Shown: positions 15,663-24,438, numbered from the stretch's first letter. The stretch is DNA of 64,000 nucleotides from Chloroflexi bacterium UBA6077 (GCA_002436065.1 DIXP01000039.1:20085-84084), one strand, 5' to 3'. Notes: generated from the letters alone by a model not told the origin. Numbers and translations are program-made.

Positions 15663-17030
15663 ATGCCGATGATTGAGACCTTCATCGCGGAGAACGAGGA
15701 CCGCTTTCTCGAGGAGTTGAAACAGTTCCTCCGAATCCCCAGCATCGGTGCCCTGCCTCAGCACTCTGAAGACATGGTCCGTTGCGCCCAGTTCGCGGTA
15801 GACAGCCTCCTCTCCGCCGGTATGCACAGGGTCGAGGCGATGCCCACTGGTGGCGCCCCGGTGGTGTACGCCGAATGGCTGGGAGCGCCGGGGGCCCCCA
15901 CGGTGCTCGTCTACGGCCATTACGACGTACAGCCCGTCGACCCTCTGGACCTCTGGACAACTCCCCCCTTCGATCCTCAGGTGCGGGATGGCGAGCTATA
16001 CGCTCGAGGCGCTGCCGACGACAAGGGCCAGCTGTTCATGCACGTGAAGTCAGCCGAGGCTCACATCCAGGTCAACGGCCGGGTCCCGGTGAACCTCAAG
16101 TTTCTGCTGGAGGGCGAAGAGGAGATCGGTAGCACCCACCTGGATGCCTTCTTGGCCGCCAACCGGGACCTCCTGGCAGCCGACTTCGTGGTTGTGTCGG
16201 ATACCGGTTGGTTCGACCGAGGGGTGCCGTCCCTGTGCTACGGCCTGCGCGGCTTAGCCTACCTCCAGGTGGACCTCAAAGGGGCGAACAGCGACCTTCA
16301 CTCCGGAAGCTTTGGGGGTGCGGTGGCCAACCCGACTCAGGTGCTTGCCGGGATGATCGCCGCGCTGAAGGACGAGCGAGGCCACATCACCGTTCCAGGC
16401 TTCTACGATCGAGTCCGCCCACTTGCGCCCGAGGAGCGGCTGCGGTTCGCCTCGCTCCCATTCGACGATGCGCGGTATCGCCGCGACCTTGGCGTCCCCA
16501 CGCTTTGGGGGGAGGAGGGCTACACCACCCTGGAACGAACCTGGGCGAGACCCACCCTGGACGTGAACGGCATCTGGGGTGGCTTCACAGGTGAGGGGTC
16601 GAAGACTGTGCTGCCTGCCAGGGCCTCGGCAAAGATCAGTTGCAGGTTGGTCCCTGATCAGGATCCCGACGAGATCCTCGACCTATTAGAGGCGCGACTC
16701 CGCGAATTGGTGCCGCCAACGGTGGCAATGAGTGTCCAACGTCTCGGCGCCGGCAAGCCGGTCATCACGCCGCTGGACCATCCGGCGGTGCAGGCGGCAT
16801 CCAGGGCGGTTGAAAGGGCCTTCCAGAAGCCGGTGGCCTTCGTGCGCTCCGGCGGGTCCATCCCGATCGTGGCTTCCTTTCAGGAGCGGCTGGGCATCCC
16901 GACGGTGCTTATGGGCATGTCGCTGCCGGACGACCATGCTCACGCTCCGGATGAGCGGTTTCCCCTGGAGAATTTCTTTGGGGGGATTCGCGCATCGGCC
17001 TACCTCTGGGAGGAGTTGGCGCGCGGTTAG
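15663..17030 (+). CDS. M20-family metallopeptidase (dipeptidase-type)
   Basis: A 455-residue di-zinc peptidase. Metal ligands are visible: His in YGHYDVQP, Asp in AADDKGQ, the catalytic Glu pair in LEGEEEIGS, Asp in VSDTG, and His in DDHAHAPDE. The dimerisation lid (residues about 185-345) is present. Related proteins cleave dipeptides or N-acyl amino acids; the substrate cannot be predicted. ATG at 15663 is chosen because AAGGAGG at 15645-15651 is properly spaced from it and overlaps the in-frame GTG at 15651. It follows queG directly, likely in the same operon. Confidence 0.9.
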   Translation: MPMIETFIAENEDRFLEELKQFLRIPSIGALPQHSEDMVRCAQFAVDSLLSAGMHRVEAMPTGGAPVVYAEWLGAPGAPTVLVYGHYDVQPVDPLDLWTTPPFDPQVRDGELYARGAADDKGQLFMHVKSAEAHIQVNGRVPVNLKFLLEGEEEIGSTHLDAFLAANRDLLAADFVVVSDTGWFDRGVPSLCYGLRGLAYLQVDLKGANSDLHSGSFGGAVANPTQVLAGMIAALKDERGHITVPGFYDRVRPLAPEERLRFASLPFDDARYRRDLGVPTLWGEEGYTTLERTWARPTLDVNGIWGGFTGEGSKTVLPARASAKISCRLVPDQDPDEILDLLEARLRELVPPTVAMSVQRLGAGKPVITPLDHPAVQAASRAVERAFQKPVAFVRSGGSIPIVASFQERLGIPTVLMGMSLPDDHAHAPDERFPLENFFGGIRASAYLWEELARG

Positions 17031-17183
17031 TGTCGCATTGACGGACGGAAATCGGACAGCAGTGGTGTTCTGCCGAGCTGTCTTCGGCGCCGTGACCTGT
17101 GGGTTGATCATCCTTTCACGCCTTCGACCTGCGGCCCGGATTGTGCACCTCCACCGAGGATTATAAACAGGTGGAGGTGCACG

Positions 17184-17429
17184 ATGGGAAGAGTCCTGGG
17201 CATGGTTGTGGGCGTATTGCTCCTCTGGCGTGGTTTGCTGGTGGCCACTCGTCCTCGGCTCATCTATCGTCTATGGGAGATGGGTATCAGGCGATACCTG
17301 CCGGAGGGTGTCAACCGGCTGTTCAGCGACTTCTTCCGACTGTCTGACCCGACGATCCGGGTCATCGGCGGGTGGGTGGCCTTCATGGGTGGCTACGTTC
17401 TGTGGCTCACCAGTAGGATGCGGGATTGA
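17184..17429 (+). CDS. Small membrane protein of unknown function
   Basis: An 81-residue protein with a hydrophobic segment at residues 5-22 and a second near residues 58-76 (VIGGWVAFMGGYVLWLTS). The middle is basic and aromatic. ATG at 17184 follows GGTGGAGG with good spacing. I do not recognise the family. It lies alone between the M20 peptidase and a convergent regulator gene. Confidence 0.6.
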   Translation: MGRVLGMVVGVLLLWRGLLVATRPRLIYRLWEMGIRRYLPEGVNRLFSDFFRLSDPTIRVIGGWVAFMGGYVLWLTSRMRD

Positions 17430-17439
17430 GGGAATAAGC

Positions 17440-18486
17440 TCACTTCAGTGTTACCAGCCTTCCGGCGGGCTGCCGCTGTGCCCTCTCCGCCTCTGGGATT
17501 AGCTCTTCCGCATGGGAGAGGGAAGCGAAGTCCACCAGGCACTCCACGAGGCTGAACTCCATTGGGACGCCCTGTTCATACGATGGCAAGGCGGGATTGA
17601 TCCCAGCCAGTAGAGCCATACCGAAGGTGTGGTCTCGAACGGGAATTCCCAGAACAGGCTGCCCCATCTGTCCGATCGCAAGTACACCACCCAGGCCACA
17701 TCCCTGCAATCTGTGGAGAAGGTCGCAGACCCCTTCTCTGGCCGGGCCGACGAACTCCCGAATATCTGCTATGGCGAGTCCGTGGCCATGCTCGACAACG
17801 CTCGCCACTCTAGTGCTGCCGTGTTTGATCAGCGTCTCCACAGTGTCCAGGGAGCCGTAGCCATATCGCAATACGTCCACGAAGCGATAGGGTTGCCAGT
17901 CGACCATCTCGACAACACCAGCGTAGGTGAGGCGTAATAGGTAACCCTGCCGTATCAAGATGCCGCTCATGGTGGCAGTGCTCACGGTGATGAGTCCAGC
18001 CTTCCCGAAGGGTATGGGAATACCAGCGATCTTCTCGCCGCCGCCGACCAGGCGCATCAGGTCACTGATGCCAACTCCAGATTCGCTTGCTCGCGCCGCC
18101 TGTCGCAAGACCTGAGACAGGTACTCGGACGGGAATGTGCTGAGAGACCCCACTACATGGCCGGTTCCCGTGAACGGGTCGAAGGTTACCTGCTGAGCCA
18201 TGGTCTCGTGCCTTGCCAGCCCTCGACCCAATCGGGCATCCACCCGCGACCGGCGCAACTCGCTCCACCCGCTTTCGGTTAGCACCCTGCCCTTCTTGCC
18301 GACACGTAGGGTGAAGCCTCGTTGATCGAGCATCCGAAGATGGTAGCGAATGGCATCGGCCGTCAGGCTGATGCCGCGGGCATTCAACCGGACGGCCAGA
18401 GCCTCCGCACCGATAGGGCCGTCCGTCTCCGCTACGAGCCTGAGTGTCTCTAGACGAGTGTCGTTTCCGATGGCAGTCTCGCGCAT
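17440..18486 (-). CDS. NrpR-like (DUF128) transcriptional regulator
   Basis: A 348-residue protein: an N-terminal winged helix of about 75 residues (ADAIRYHLRMLDQRGFTLRVGKKGRVLTESG), then one NrpR/DUF128 regulatory domain containing GIPIPFGKAGLITVSTATMS, EHGHGLAIADIREF and IPVRDHTFGMALLAG. In methanogenic archaea NrpR represses nitrogen-assimilation genes and is released by 2-oxoglutarate. Archaeal forms often have two regulatory domains; this has one. Bacterial copies are scattered. The genes it controls are not apparent here, since neighbours are not nitrogen genes. Its 5' leader is unusually structured. Confidence 0.82.
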   Translation of the reverse strand: MRETAIGNDTRLETLRLVAETDGPIGAEALAVRLNARGISLTADAIRYHLRMLDQRGFTLRVGKKGRVLTESGWSELRRSRVDARLGRGLARHETMAQQVTFDPFTGTGHVVGSLSTFPSEYLSQVLRQAARASESGVGISDLMRLVGGGEKIAGIPIPFGKAGLITVSTATMSGILIRQGYLLRLTYAGVVEMVDWQPYRFVDVLRYGYGSLDTVETLIKHGSTRVASVVEHGHGLAIADIREFVGPAREGVCDLLHRLQGCGLGGVLAIGQMGQPVLGIPVRDHTFGMALLAGINPALPSYEQGVPMEFSLVECLVDFASLSHAEELIPEAERAQRQPAGRLVTLK

Positions 18487-18850
18487 GGCTGGTCACCCGG
18501 TTGATAGTAGCCTCCACGCTTACCCGCGAGGATGGCCGGTCACGGAGTCTACGACAGCGGCTCATCTCTCTGCAAGCGGACCGACCGGTGCGGGTGTCTC
18601 TCACCGATTCCGGGACGGCGCTGGTCTCGGCGCCCGGGCGGCACTGCGCCACCAGGCTCTCCCCGGAAAGCCGACGGGCACCCGACCGGTGCGGGTGCTC
18701 AATGCGGTTCCCTACGACCGGCGCGGTCTCGCAAACCGTGCCGGTCTGGTAGTCTTTCACCCGGTGGGTGCGTCTCAGGGCGCGATTCACTCCTCGCAGC
18801 CGCCGGTCAACTGTTGCTTCTGAACCGGCAATCTGGAAGACGGGAAGCCG
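18487..18850. other. GC-rich structured gap upstream of the NrpR-like gene, candidate RNA element
   Basis: No convincing gene. A 16-mer, CCGACCGGTGCGGGTG, occurs at 18581-18596 and 18682-18697. Perfect hairpins are seen: CTAC-GACCGGC ... GCCGGTC-tg-GTAG (18712-18752) and GCACCCG / CGGGTGC (18678-18698). Several helices in series before a regulator gene would fit an untranslated leader or small RNA. It matches no riboswitch I can identify. Confidence 0.35.
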
Positions 18851-19282
18851 TTAGGGTATCAGGCCGCTGGCTGTTCCCACTGCCACCGGCTCGCCGTTCT
18901 TGTTCTCGCACCACGCCTCGAAGGTGATCTTCGTCGGGCTGCCTTCCTCCTTGGATTGCACGCGCACCTTGGAGGTCAGCACGTCGTCGTCGGGGACCGG
19001 CTTGATGAACTTCAGGGTCATCTCGCCGCGCCGGAACCACTCCTCTCCAAAGAGGTTCACCATCAGCTCAGCCATGTATCCCTGGAACTGAGTGGCCGAA
19101 GCCGCCACCGATGGGAGTCCGCAGGTGATGGCGACCTGAGTGTCGGTGTGGAGGTTCTTCTTCGGCCAACCCTCGGCGGCGAACGGGCCGCCCGAGAAGG
19201 CCCACAGCCTCTGCCATGAGATCCTCTTTGGTTTTCCGGAGAACTCCTGACCCACTGCCGCTTCTTTAGTGATCGTCGACAT
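18851..19282 (-). CDS. MaoC-like hot-dog dehydratase
   Basis: A 143-residue hot-dog fold protein of the MaoC dehydratase family. The N-terminal part has SWQRLWAFSGGPFAAEGWPKKNLHTD, resembling the D-x-x-P-H hydratase region with HTD. The C-terminal strands are VRVQSKEEGSPTKITFEAWCENKNGEPV. Such proteins hydrate enoyl-CoA thioesters, often as pairs of hot-dog subunits. It lies 11 bases after a second hot-dog gene, suggesting a heterodimer. Substrate unknown; the divergent CoA-transferase suggests an acyl-CoA of a dicarboxylic acid. Confidence 0.75.
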   Translation of the reverse strand: MSTITKEAAVGQEFSGKPKRISWQRLWAFSGGPFAAEGWPKKNLHTDTQVAITCGLPSVAASATQFQGYMAELMVNLFGEEWFRRGEMTLKFIKPVPDDDVLTSKVRVQSKEEGSPTKITFEAWCENKNGEPVAVGTASGLIP

Positions 19283-19293
19283 CGCTCTCCTCC

Positions 19294-19728
19294 CTACTTG
19301 GGTTCCGACCAGACGAAGGTGCCGATACCCTTCCGTTGAAGGATCTCCTTGCCATCCTCGTCGGTTACCAGGATGTCCATCGTCTGCCAGGGCCTCTCCC
19401 TCTTCTCGATCAATTCGGTGATCTTCCAGGTGACCTTGAGTCTCTTGCCCAGGCTAGCGGGGTTGATGAACCGCGTTTCGTCAGAGGTGTGGATGGAGCC
19501 CCAATCGGGGTTGAGGTAGTAGGATGGACTTCGGGTCCAGTTGCTCATGTTCAGCAGCACGCCTGGATGAACCCATGGCTTCCCTCCGTCACCCTCCTCG
19601 ATGTACCTGGGATTGAAGTCCTCTTCGGCGTAGAGGTACTGCTGGTTCAGCTCCGGGGTTACCGAAAACTCGAGAGGCTCCAGCTCCTCTCCCTGTCCCA
19701 TCAGGTGCAAGCTCCTCTTTTCGACCAC
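19294..19728 (-). CDS. Hot-dog/MaoC-like dehydratase partner subunit
   Basis: About 144 residues from GTG 19728, chosen because AAGGAGG lies six bases upstream. The open frame continues to 19929, but that part shows no family resemblance and covers the divergent promoter region. The protein has a hot-dog-like core (NPRYIEEGDGGKPWVHPGVLLNMSN ... INPASLGKRLKVTWKITELIEKRERPW). WVHPG corresponds to the active-site region of N-terminal MaoC-like domains. It forms a two-gene unit with the following MaoC-like gene. Confidence 0.68.
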   Translation of the reverse strand: MVEKRSLHLMGQGEELEPLEFSVTPELNQQYLYAEEDFNPRYIEEGDGGKPWVHPGVLLNMSNWTRSPSYYLNPDWGSIHTSDETRFINPASLGKRLKVTWKITELIEKRERPWQTMDILVTDEDGKEILQRKGIGTFVWSEPK

Positions 19729-19776
19729 CTCATGCCTCCTTGTCATGAACAGTATGCGGTTCATGGAACCGTCATC

Positions 19777-19806
19777 AGTATATACGCCTGGATCCAAATG
19801 AATCAA
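19777..19806 (-). promoter_or_regulatory. Possible promoter of the hot-dog gene pair
   Basis: On the minus strand TTGATT (19801-19806) and TATACT (19777-19782) are 18 bases apart, 49 bases before the chosen GTG start. Confidence 0.4.
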
Positions 19807-19862
19807 GAGGCTGATCCAGGCCGAATTTGCCAATTTGTGGGCATCCTCAGGCGGAAAGCCTC

Positions 19863-19891
19863 TTGACATCGACCTGCTGATCTGCTTTGAT
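19863..19891 (+). promoter_or_regulatory. Possible promoter of the CoA-transferase/tctCBA operon
   Basis: TTGACA (19863-19868) and TTTGAT (19886-19891) are 17 bases apart, about 70 bases before the CoA-transferase start. Confidence 0.45.
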
Positions 19892-19961
19892 GATCTCATT
19901 AAGACCGTAAATACTTCATGACTAGTCACGCCTCATGACGTGGAAGAGGAGGTTTGTCTTG

Positions 19962-21194
19962 ATGCCGACAGCCTTGCAGGGGGTTACGGTACTCGACCTG
20001 ACCAGGGTGCTGGCGGGACCCTACTGCACGATGATGCTGGGCGACATGGGGGCTGAGGTCGTAAAGATCGAGGAGCCGGAGAAGGGCGAGGAGTATAGGG
20101 GGATGCATGCCCCCGGCAGGGAGCAGTTCGAGGATTTCTTCTACCTGCTCAACCGAAACAAGCTGAGCGTCACCGTCAACCTGAAGTCTGAGAAGGGTAG
20201 ACAGATCATCTGTGACCTGGCAGACAAGGCAGACGTGGTGGTGGAGAACTTCAGCCCCGGGGTCGCCAGCCGGTTGGGCATAGACTACGACAGGCTGAGC
20301 GCCGTCAACCCCGCGCTGGTCTACTGCTCCATCTCTGGCTTCGGTCAGTACGGTCCCTACCGTGACCGGAAAGCCTACGACCCTGTCGTTCAGGCTCTTG
20401 CCGGCGTAATGAGTGTGACGGGCTTCCCCTCCGGCCCGCCACTTCGCCCAGGGCTGTTCTTTTCCGACGTGGCCGCCGGCATGGTTGCCGGCTACGCTAT
20501 TCTGGCGGCACTGCTTCACAGCCAGCGCACCGGCCAGGGCCAGTATGTGGACGTTGCGATGCTGGACACCCTGGTTGCCATGTGGTCATCTAGCGCTGTG
20601 ACCTATCTTGCCACGGGGCTGATGCCTGAGAGGCTGGGCAACGACATCCCGCACCGGTGTCCCGCGGATGCATATATAGGGAAGGACGGCAGATACATCC
20701 AACTGCTGGCCAGCAGCCAGCAGTTGTGGGTCCGATTCTGCGAGCTGCTGGGAGTCCCCGAATTGGGTAACGACCCCCGGTTCGACAGCGAGGAGAAGAG
20801 GATCGGCCGGCGCGAAGAGGTGAATGCCATTGTCGCCGAGCGCATCCGGCAGAAGAGCGCTGAAGAGTGGGAGCGTATCCTGGGTTCCGGGGGGATCCCC
20901 TGCGGGCGCGTCAACAACGTCGCGGAGATCTTCTCTGATCCCCACGTGACCGCCAGGGAGATGCTGCTGAGGGTGGAGCACCCGGTGGCAGGCTACGTGC
21001 CCCAGATCGGCATGCCCTACAAGCTGAGTGCCACGCCGGCGTCGATCCGGAGACCACCCCCTCTCCTAGGACAGGACACGGAAGCGGTCTTGAAGAGGCT
21101 GCTTCAGTATTCACCGGAGCGGATTGAGGACTTGCTGCGAGAGAAGGTGGTTTCGTGTTGCAGGGAGGTGGTTATCGAAGACAACCTAGCCTGA
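19962..21194 (+). CDS. Class III CoA-transferase (CaiB/BaiF family)
   Basis: A 410-residue family III CoA-transferase. It shows the N-terminal GVTVLDLTRVLAGPYCTMMLGDMGAEVVKIE, and the catalytic Asp in AYDPVVQALAGVMSVTG. Family members move CoA between carboxylic acids such as succinate, oxalate or carnitine derivatives through an aspartyl-CoA anhydride. ATG at 19962 follows GAGGAGG. It is followed by a complete TctCBA transporter, and hot-dog dehydratases are divergent. The set suggests uptake, CoA activation and hydration of a di- or tricarboxylate, which is inference. Confidence 0.9.
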   Translation: MPTALQGVTVLDLTRVLAGPYCTMMLGDMGAEVVKIEEPEKGEEYRGMHAPGREQFEDFFYLLNRNKLSVTVNLKSEKGRQIICDLADKADVVVENFSPGVASRLGIDYDRLSAVNPALVYCSISGFGQYGPYRDRKAYDPVVQALAGVMSVTGFPSGPPLRPGLFFSDVAAGMVAGYAILAALLHSQRTGQGQYVDVAMLDTLVAMWSSSAVTYLATGLMPERLGNDIPHRCPADAYIGKDGRYIQLLASSQQLWVRFCELLGVPELGNDPRFDSEEKRIGRREEVNAIVAERIRQKSAEEWERILGSGGIPCGRVNNVAEIFSDPHVTAREMLLRVEHPVAGYVPQIGMPYKLSATPASIRRPPPLLGQDTEAVLKRLLQYSPERIEDLLREKVVSCCREVVIEDNLA

Positions 21195-21278
21195 GCCCTA
21201 GCCATAGGTCGCCACTAGGCCAAATCGTTTCGACAGTAGGGCCCGTCCAGGGCAATTACTCCAAGAGAGGTGAGACTC

Positions 21279-22256
21279 ATGATGAGGCGCCTGGGCCCGT
21301 TTTACATCGCTCTGATGGCCGCTTCGCTCTTGGCCGGCTGCGGGATTCTGGACAGATCAGCCTCATTCCCATCGAGGCCCATCACCGGAGTCTCGGCCTA
21401 CGAAGCGGGTGCGTTCACCGACACCCTTGTTCGACCGGCTTGGGAGATCATGGGAAAAGAGCTGGGGCAACCGATCATGGTGGTAAACAAGCCTGGGGCC
21501 GGCGGCACAGTTGGTCTGCGAGACGTTGCCGAGTCCAAGCCCGATGGCTACACGATCGGAGTCTGCGCCGCTCTCGCCTATGCCAAGCAGCTGGGCCAAA
21601 TCAACATCAATCATCGTGACCTGGACGTGATCGGAGTCGTCGCGGCCGCACCCCCGGGCCTCTGGGTCCGCGCCGACAGTCCCTGGAAGACTACCAAGGA
21701 CCTGGTTGAGGCTGCCAAGGCCAAGCCTGGTCAGATCACCCTGTCTACCAGCTCCGCTCCGGGCCATTTCTGGCTTGTGGTCAAGATGTTCGAGAAGCAG
21801 GCCGGAATCACCTTCAATATCGTCCAGGCCACCGGTGGGGGGGCCATGGCCACACAACAGTTGGCCGGTGAGCAGGTGGAGTCTGGAGTGTTCGGGTTCG
21901 TCGAGTCGCAATCCATGTATCAGGCAGGCAAGATCCGTCCCCTGGCGGTTTTTGGTGCCAATCGATTGCCGGATCCTTACAAGGACATTCCCACGGCCCT
22001 GGAGCAGGGCTATTCGATTAAGGATGAGGGGAATGTGCTTGTCCCCATGGTGGGGCCCAAGGGAATGCCCAAGGAGGCCCTCGACAAGCTCCGGGCTTCA
22101 ATGTTGAAGGCTTCTGGCAGCCAGGAGTATCTGAATGCCGTGGGCAAGTACGGGGCAAGCCCCGCCAAGCTAGCTGGCGACGAGGCCATGGCATACCTGG
22201 ACCAGATGGCCAAAACCTTCGAGCCTCTGATCGAGGGCCTTGGGCTGAAGAAGTAG
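21279..22256 (+). CDS. TctC-type solute-binding lipoprotein
   Basis: A 325-residue extracytoplasmic binding protein of the Bug/TctC family. The signal peptide ends in a lipobox, LLAGC. The conserved region is MVVNKPGAGGTVGLRDVAESKPDGYTIG. It captures a carboxylate and hands it to the TctA/TctB channel. ATG at 21279 is used because GAGAGG precedes it at good distance; the in-frame GTG at 21270 overlaps that site. It starts the tctCBA unit and is separated from tctB by a hairpin. Confidence 0.9.
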   Translation: MMRRLGPFYIALMAASLLAGCGILDRSASFPSRPITGVSAYEAGAFTDTLVRPAWEIMGKELGQPIMVVNKPGAGGTVGLRDVAESKPDGYTIGVCAALAYAKQLGQININHRDLDVIGVVAAAPPGLWVRADSPWKTTKDLVEAAKAKPGQITLSTSSAPGHFWLVVKMFEKQAGITFNIVQATGGGAMATQQLAGEQVESGVFGFVESQSMYQAGKIRPLAVFGANRLPDPYKDIPTALEQGYSIKDEGNVLVPMVGPKGMPKEALDKLRASMLKASGSQEYLNAVGKYGASPAKLAGDEAMAYLDQMAKTFEPLIEGLGLKK

Positions 22257-22310
22257 CCGTTGGCTCGGGTTGGGAGCCTTTGTCGCCAACCTTGCTGCAC
22301 CCGATGGCAG

Positions 22311-22373
22311 GGAGGATTCGCGGGCGGGTCGATACTGGCGATTGCGTGTTGGAGCCCGCTCGCGAATCCTCCT
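22311..22373 (+). repeat. Inverted repeat between tctC and tctB
   Basis: Arms 22311-22330 and 22352-22373 (core GGAGGATTCGCG / CGCGAATCCTCC) enclose about 21 bases. No T-run follows, so it may act as an attenuator or mRNA stabiliser that raises binding-protein yield over the membrane subunits. Confidence 0.5.
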
Positions 22374-22421
22374 GACGAGCTTGTGGACAGCCAGCCAAAG
22401 CTGCTGATGGGAGGTGCGCAC

Positions 22422-22895
22422 TTGGAGAGTAGCCGAAACCACATCGATCGCGGCTACCTGGCGCTGCTGGCGATCCTGCTATTCCTGGGGTTATGGATAA
22501 TCGTGGCCTCCATTCCTATCGGATTTGGGTCTATCAAGGAAGTGGGCGCCGGAGTCTTCCCCGCCCTCGTGGGCGGGATGATCGTCATGCTCACGATCGC
22601 CAATCTCGCAAGGGCCCGCTCGAATGTGGAGACCGTCCCTTCCAACGGGCTTGCCAGCCGTCGGGACGCGCGGCGCATCGCGGCCATCATCCTGATGGCG
22701 GTGATGTGGATACTCCTCCTGCCGTTCCTGGGATATATTCTGGACACCTTCGTGGTCACATTCTTTCTGAAGAAGGTCTTCGGCACGCGGGGTTGGGTTG
22801 AGCCTGTGGCGCAGGGTGTACTCACCACCATCTTCGTGTTCGCGCTCTTTGACATTGTGTTCTACATAGATCTCCCCCGGGGTTTTCTCTTCTGA
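22422..22895 (+). CDS. TctB-family small membrane subunit
   Basis: About 157 residues with four predicted membrane segments, typical of the small TTT-transporter subunit (YLALLAILLFLGLWIIV ... GVFPALVGGMIVMLTI ... FLGYILDTFVVTFFL). TTG at 22422 follows GGGAGG with six-base spacing. The open frame extends to 22260, but the added part lies across the hairpin and is not TctB-like. Together with TctA it forms the sodium- or proton-coupled channel. Confidence 0.8.
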   Translation: MESSRNHIDRGYLALLAILLFLGLWIIVASIPIGFGSIKEVGAGVFPALVGGMIVMLTIANLARARSNVETVPSNGLASRRDARRIAAIILMAVMWILLLPFLGYILDTFVVTFFLKKVFGTRGWVEPVAQGVLTTIFVFALFDIVFYIDLPRGFLF

Positions 22896-22922
22896 TTAGA
22901 CTGACGAGGAGGGGGGCCGAAC

Positions 22923-24416
22923 GTGGGGTTTGAACAGCTTCTCGAAGGGTTCGCTTTTGCTCTCAGCCCGTCCAGCGTGCTGATCGCGCTTCTAGGAGTG
23001 CTCATCGGGACCCTGGTGGGAGTGCTGCCTGGGCTGGGCCCGACGGCTGCCATGGCACTGCTTCTGCCCGTGAGCGCCCACTTCGGCAGCGCCGGCGGCC
23101 TGGTAATGCTCACGGGCGTGTGGTTTGGGGCGGCGTACGGAGGGTCGACCACATCTATCCTTGTGAACATCCCCGGCGAGGCATCCAGCGTGGCGACCTG
23201 TCTGGACGGTTATCAGATGGCTCGAAAGGGTCGCGCGGGTGCGGCCCTCGCGGTAGCGGCCATTGGGTCCTGGGTCGCGGGCACCATGGCCATTGTGTTC
23301 CTCCAGTTCTTCGCCCCTTTTCTCGGCGAGGTGGCGCTCAAGTTCGGGGCCCCCGAGTTCATGGCCCTGGCGATCTTCGCCACGGTGGTGGTCTCGGGCC
23401 TCGTGGGCGGGGATCAGTTCAAGTCGCTGACCATGCTGTGCCTTGGGTTGTTCCTATCCACCATCGGTATCGACCCGCTGCAGGGCTTCCCTCGGTTCAC
23501 CTTCGGCCCGACTCGCCTCATGCAGGGCATCGACTTCCTGCCAGTAGCCATCGGCCTCTTTGGCGTGGCTGAGGTGCTTCGGATTGGGGTTGAGCCCGTC
23601 GGCAAGGCGGAGGTCTTGAAGGTTCGGTTCCGGGAGCTCTATCCGAGCATGGAAGAGCTCAGACGATCGGTCGCCCCATGGCTTCGGGGCGGAATCCTGG
23701 GTTTCGGCATTGGGCTGTTTCCCGGGCCAGCGCCTACCATCGCAAGCTTCGTGTCATACTCCGTCGAAAAACAGTTCTCTCGACACAAGGGGCAGTTCGG
23801 CACTGGGATGGTCGAGGGGGTCGCCGGCCCGGAAGCGGCGAACAACTCGGCGGTGATGGGAGCCATGGCGCCTCTACTGGGGCTTGGCATCCCCTTCTCC
23901 GCTACCTCTGCCATTCTCTTGGCGGGCCTGAGGATGCACAACGTGGAGCCTGGGCCGATGTTGTTCTACAAGGCTCCCGAGCTGTTCTGGGACTTCATCG
24001 CCTGCATGTACGTTGCCAACGTGCTGCTGCTTGTCCTCAACCTACCGCTGGTTGGTATCTTCGCTCGAGCGGCGACGGTCCGAACCGACATCATCATGCC
24101 CTTCGTGCTGGTCATCTGTATGATCGGGTCCTATGCCACCCGGTTCTCCATGATGGATGTGTGGATAACCCTGTTGGCCGGAGTGGTGGGCTTTCTGCTT
24201 CAGAGGGCGGGTTTCCATCCGGCGCCTCTGGTGCTGGGGATGGTGCTGGGGCCGGTGCTGGAGCCGAACTTCCGAGTGACCATGAAGTTGTTCAGCGGTG
24301 ATCTGTTCCAGGCTCTGGTCAGACCGGGCACCACGATGTTGCTGGCCATGACAGTGTTCTTCGAGTGGATTGCCGTTCGAGCGCTGGCAGGCCAGGTCAA
24401 GGACGATCAGGACTAA
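22923..24416 (+). CDS. TctA-family large membrane permease
   Basis: A 497-residue membrane protein with about eleven to twelve helices. The TctA signatures are GVLIGTLVGVLPGLGPTAAM near residue 25 and the second half repeat GILGFGIGLFPGPAPTIASF. GTG at 22923 follows GAGGAGGGG. It completes a tripartite tricarboxylate transporter with the binding protein and TctB. The operon ends at a strong bidirectional terminator shared with fusA. Confidence 0.93.
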   Translation: MGFEQLLEGFAFALSPSSVLIALLGVLIGTLVGVLPGLGPTAAMALLLPVSAHFGSAGGLVMLTGVWFGAAYGGSTTSILVNIPGEASSVATCLDGYQMARKGRAGAALAVAAIGSWVAGTMAIVFLQFFAPFLGEVALKFGAPEFMALAIFATVVVSGLVGGDQFKSLTMLCLGLFLSTIGIDPLQGFPRFTFGPTRLMQGIDFLPVAIGLFGVAEVLRIGVEPVGKAEVLKVRFRELYPSMEELRRSVAPWLRGGILGFGIGLFPGPAPTIASFVSYSVEKQFSRHKGQFGTGMVEGVAGPEAANNSAVMGAMAPLLGLGIPFSATSAILLAGLRMHNVEPGPMLFYKAPELFWDFIACMYVANVLLLVLNLPLVGIFARAATVRTDIIMPFVLVICMIGSYATRFSMMDVWITLLAGVVGFLLQRAGFHPAPLVLGMVLGPVLEPNFRVTMKLFSGDLFQALVRPGTTMLLAMTVFFEWIAVRALAGQVKDDQD

Positions 24417-24438
24417 TTGGGTCGCACAAACACAAAGA

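Noticed and set aside
18600..18760. T-box or cobalamin riboswitch in the NrpR leader
   Set aside because: A TGGCGCAGTGCCGCC segment on the minus strand only loosely resembles the T-box antiterminator, and no stem I or cobalamin-box motif was found.
19729..19929. N-terminal extension of the second hot-dog protein
   Set aside because: The extra 67 codons show no family similarity and overlap promoter-like sequence; a GTG with a strong ribosome site fits better.
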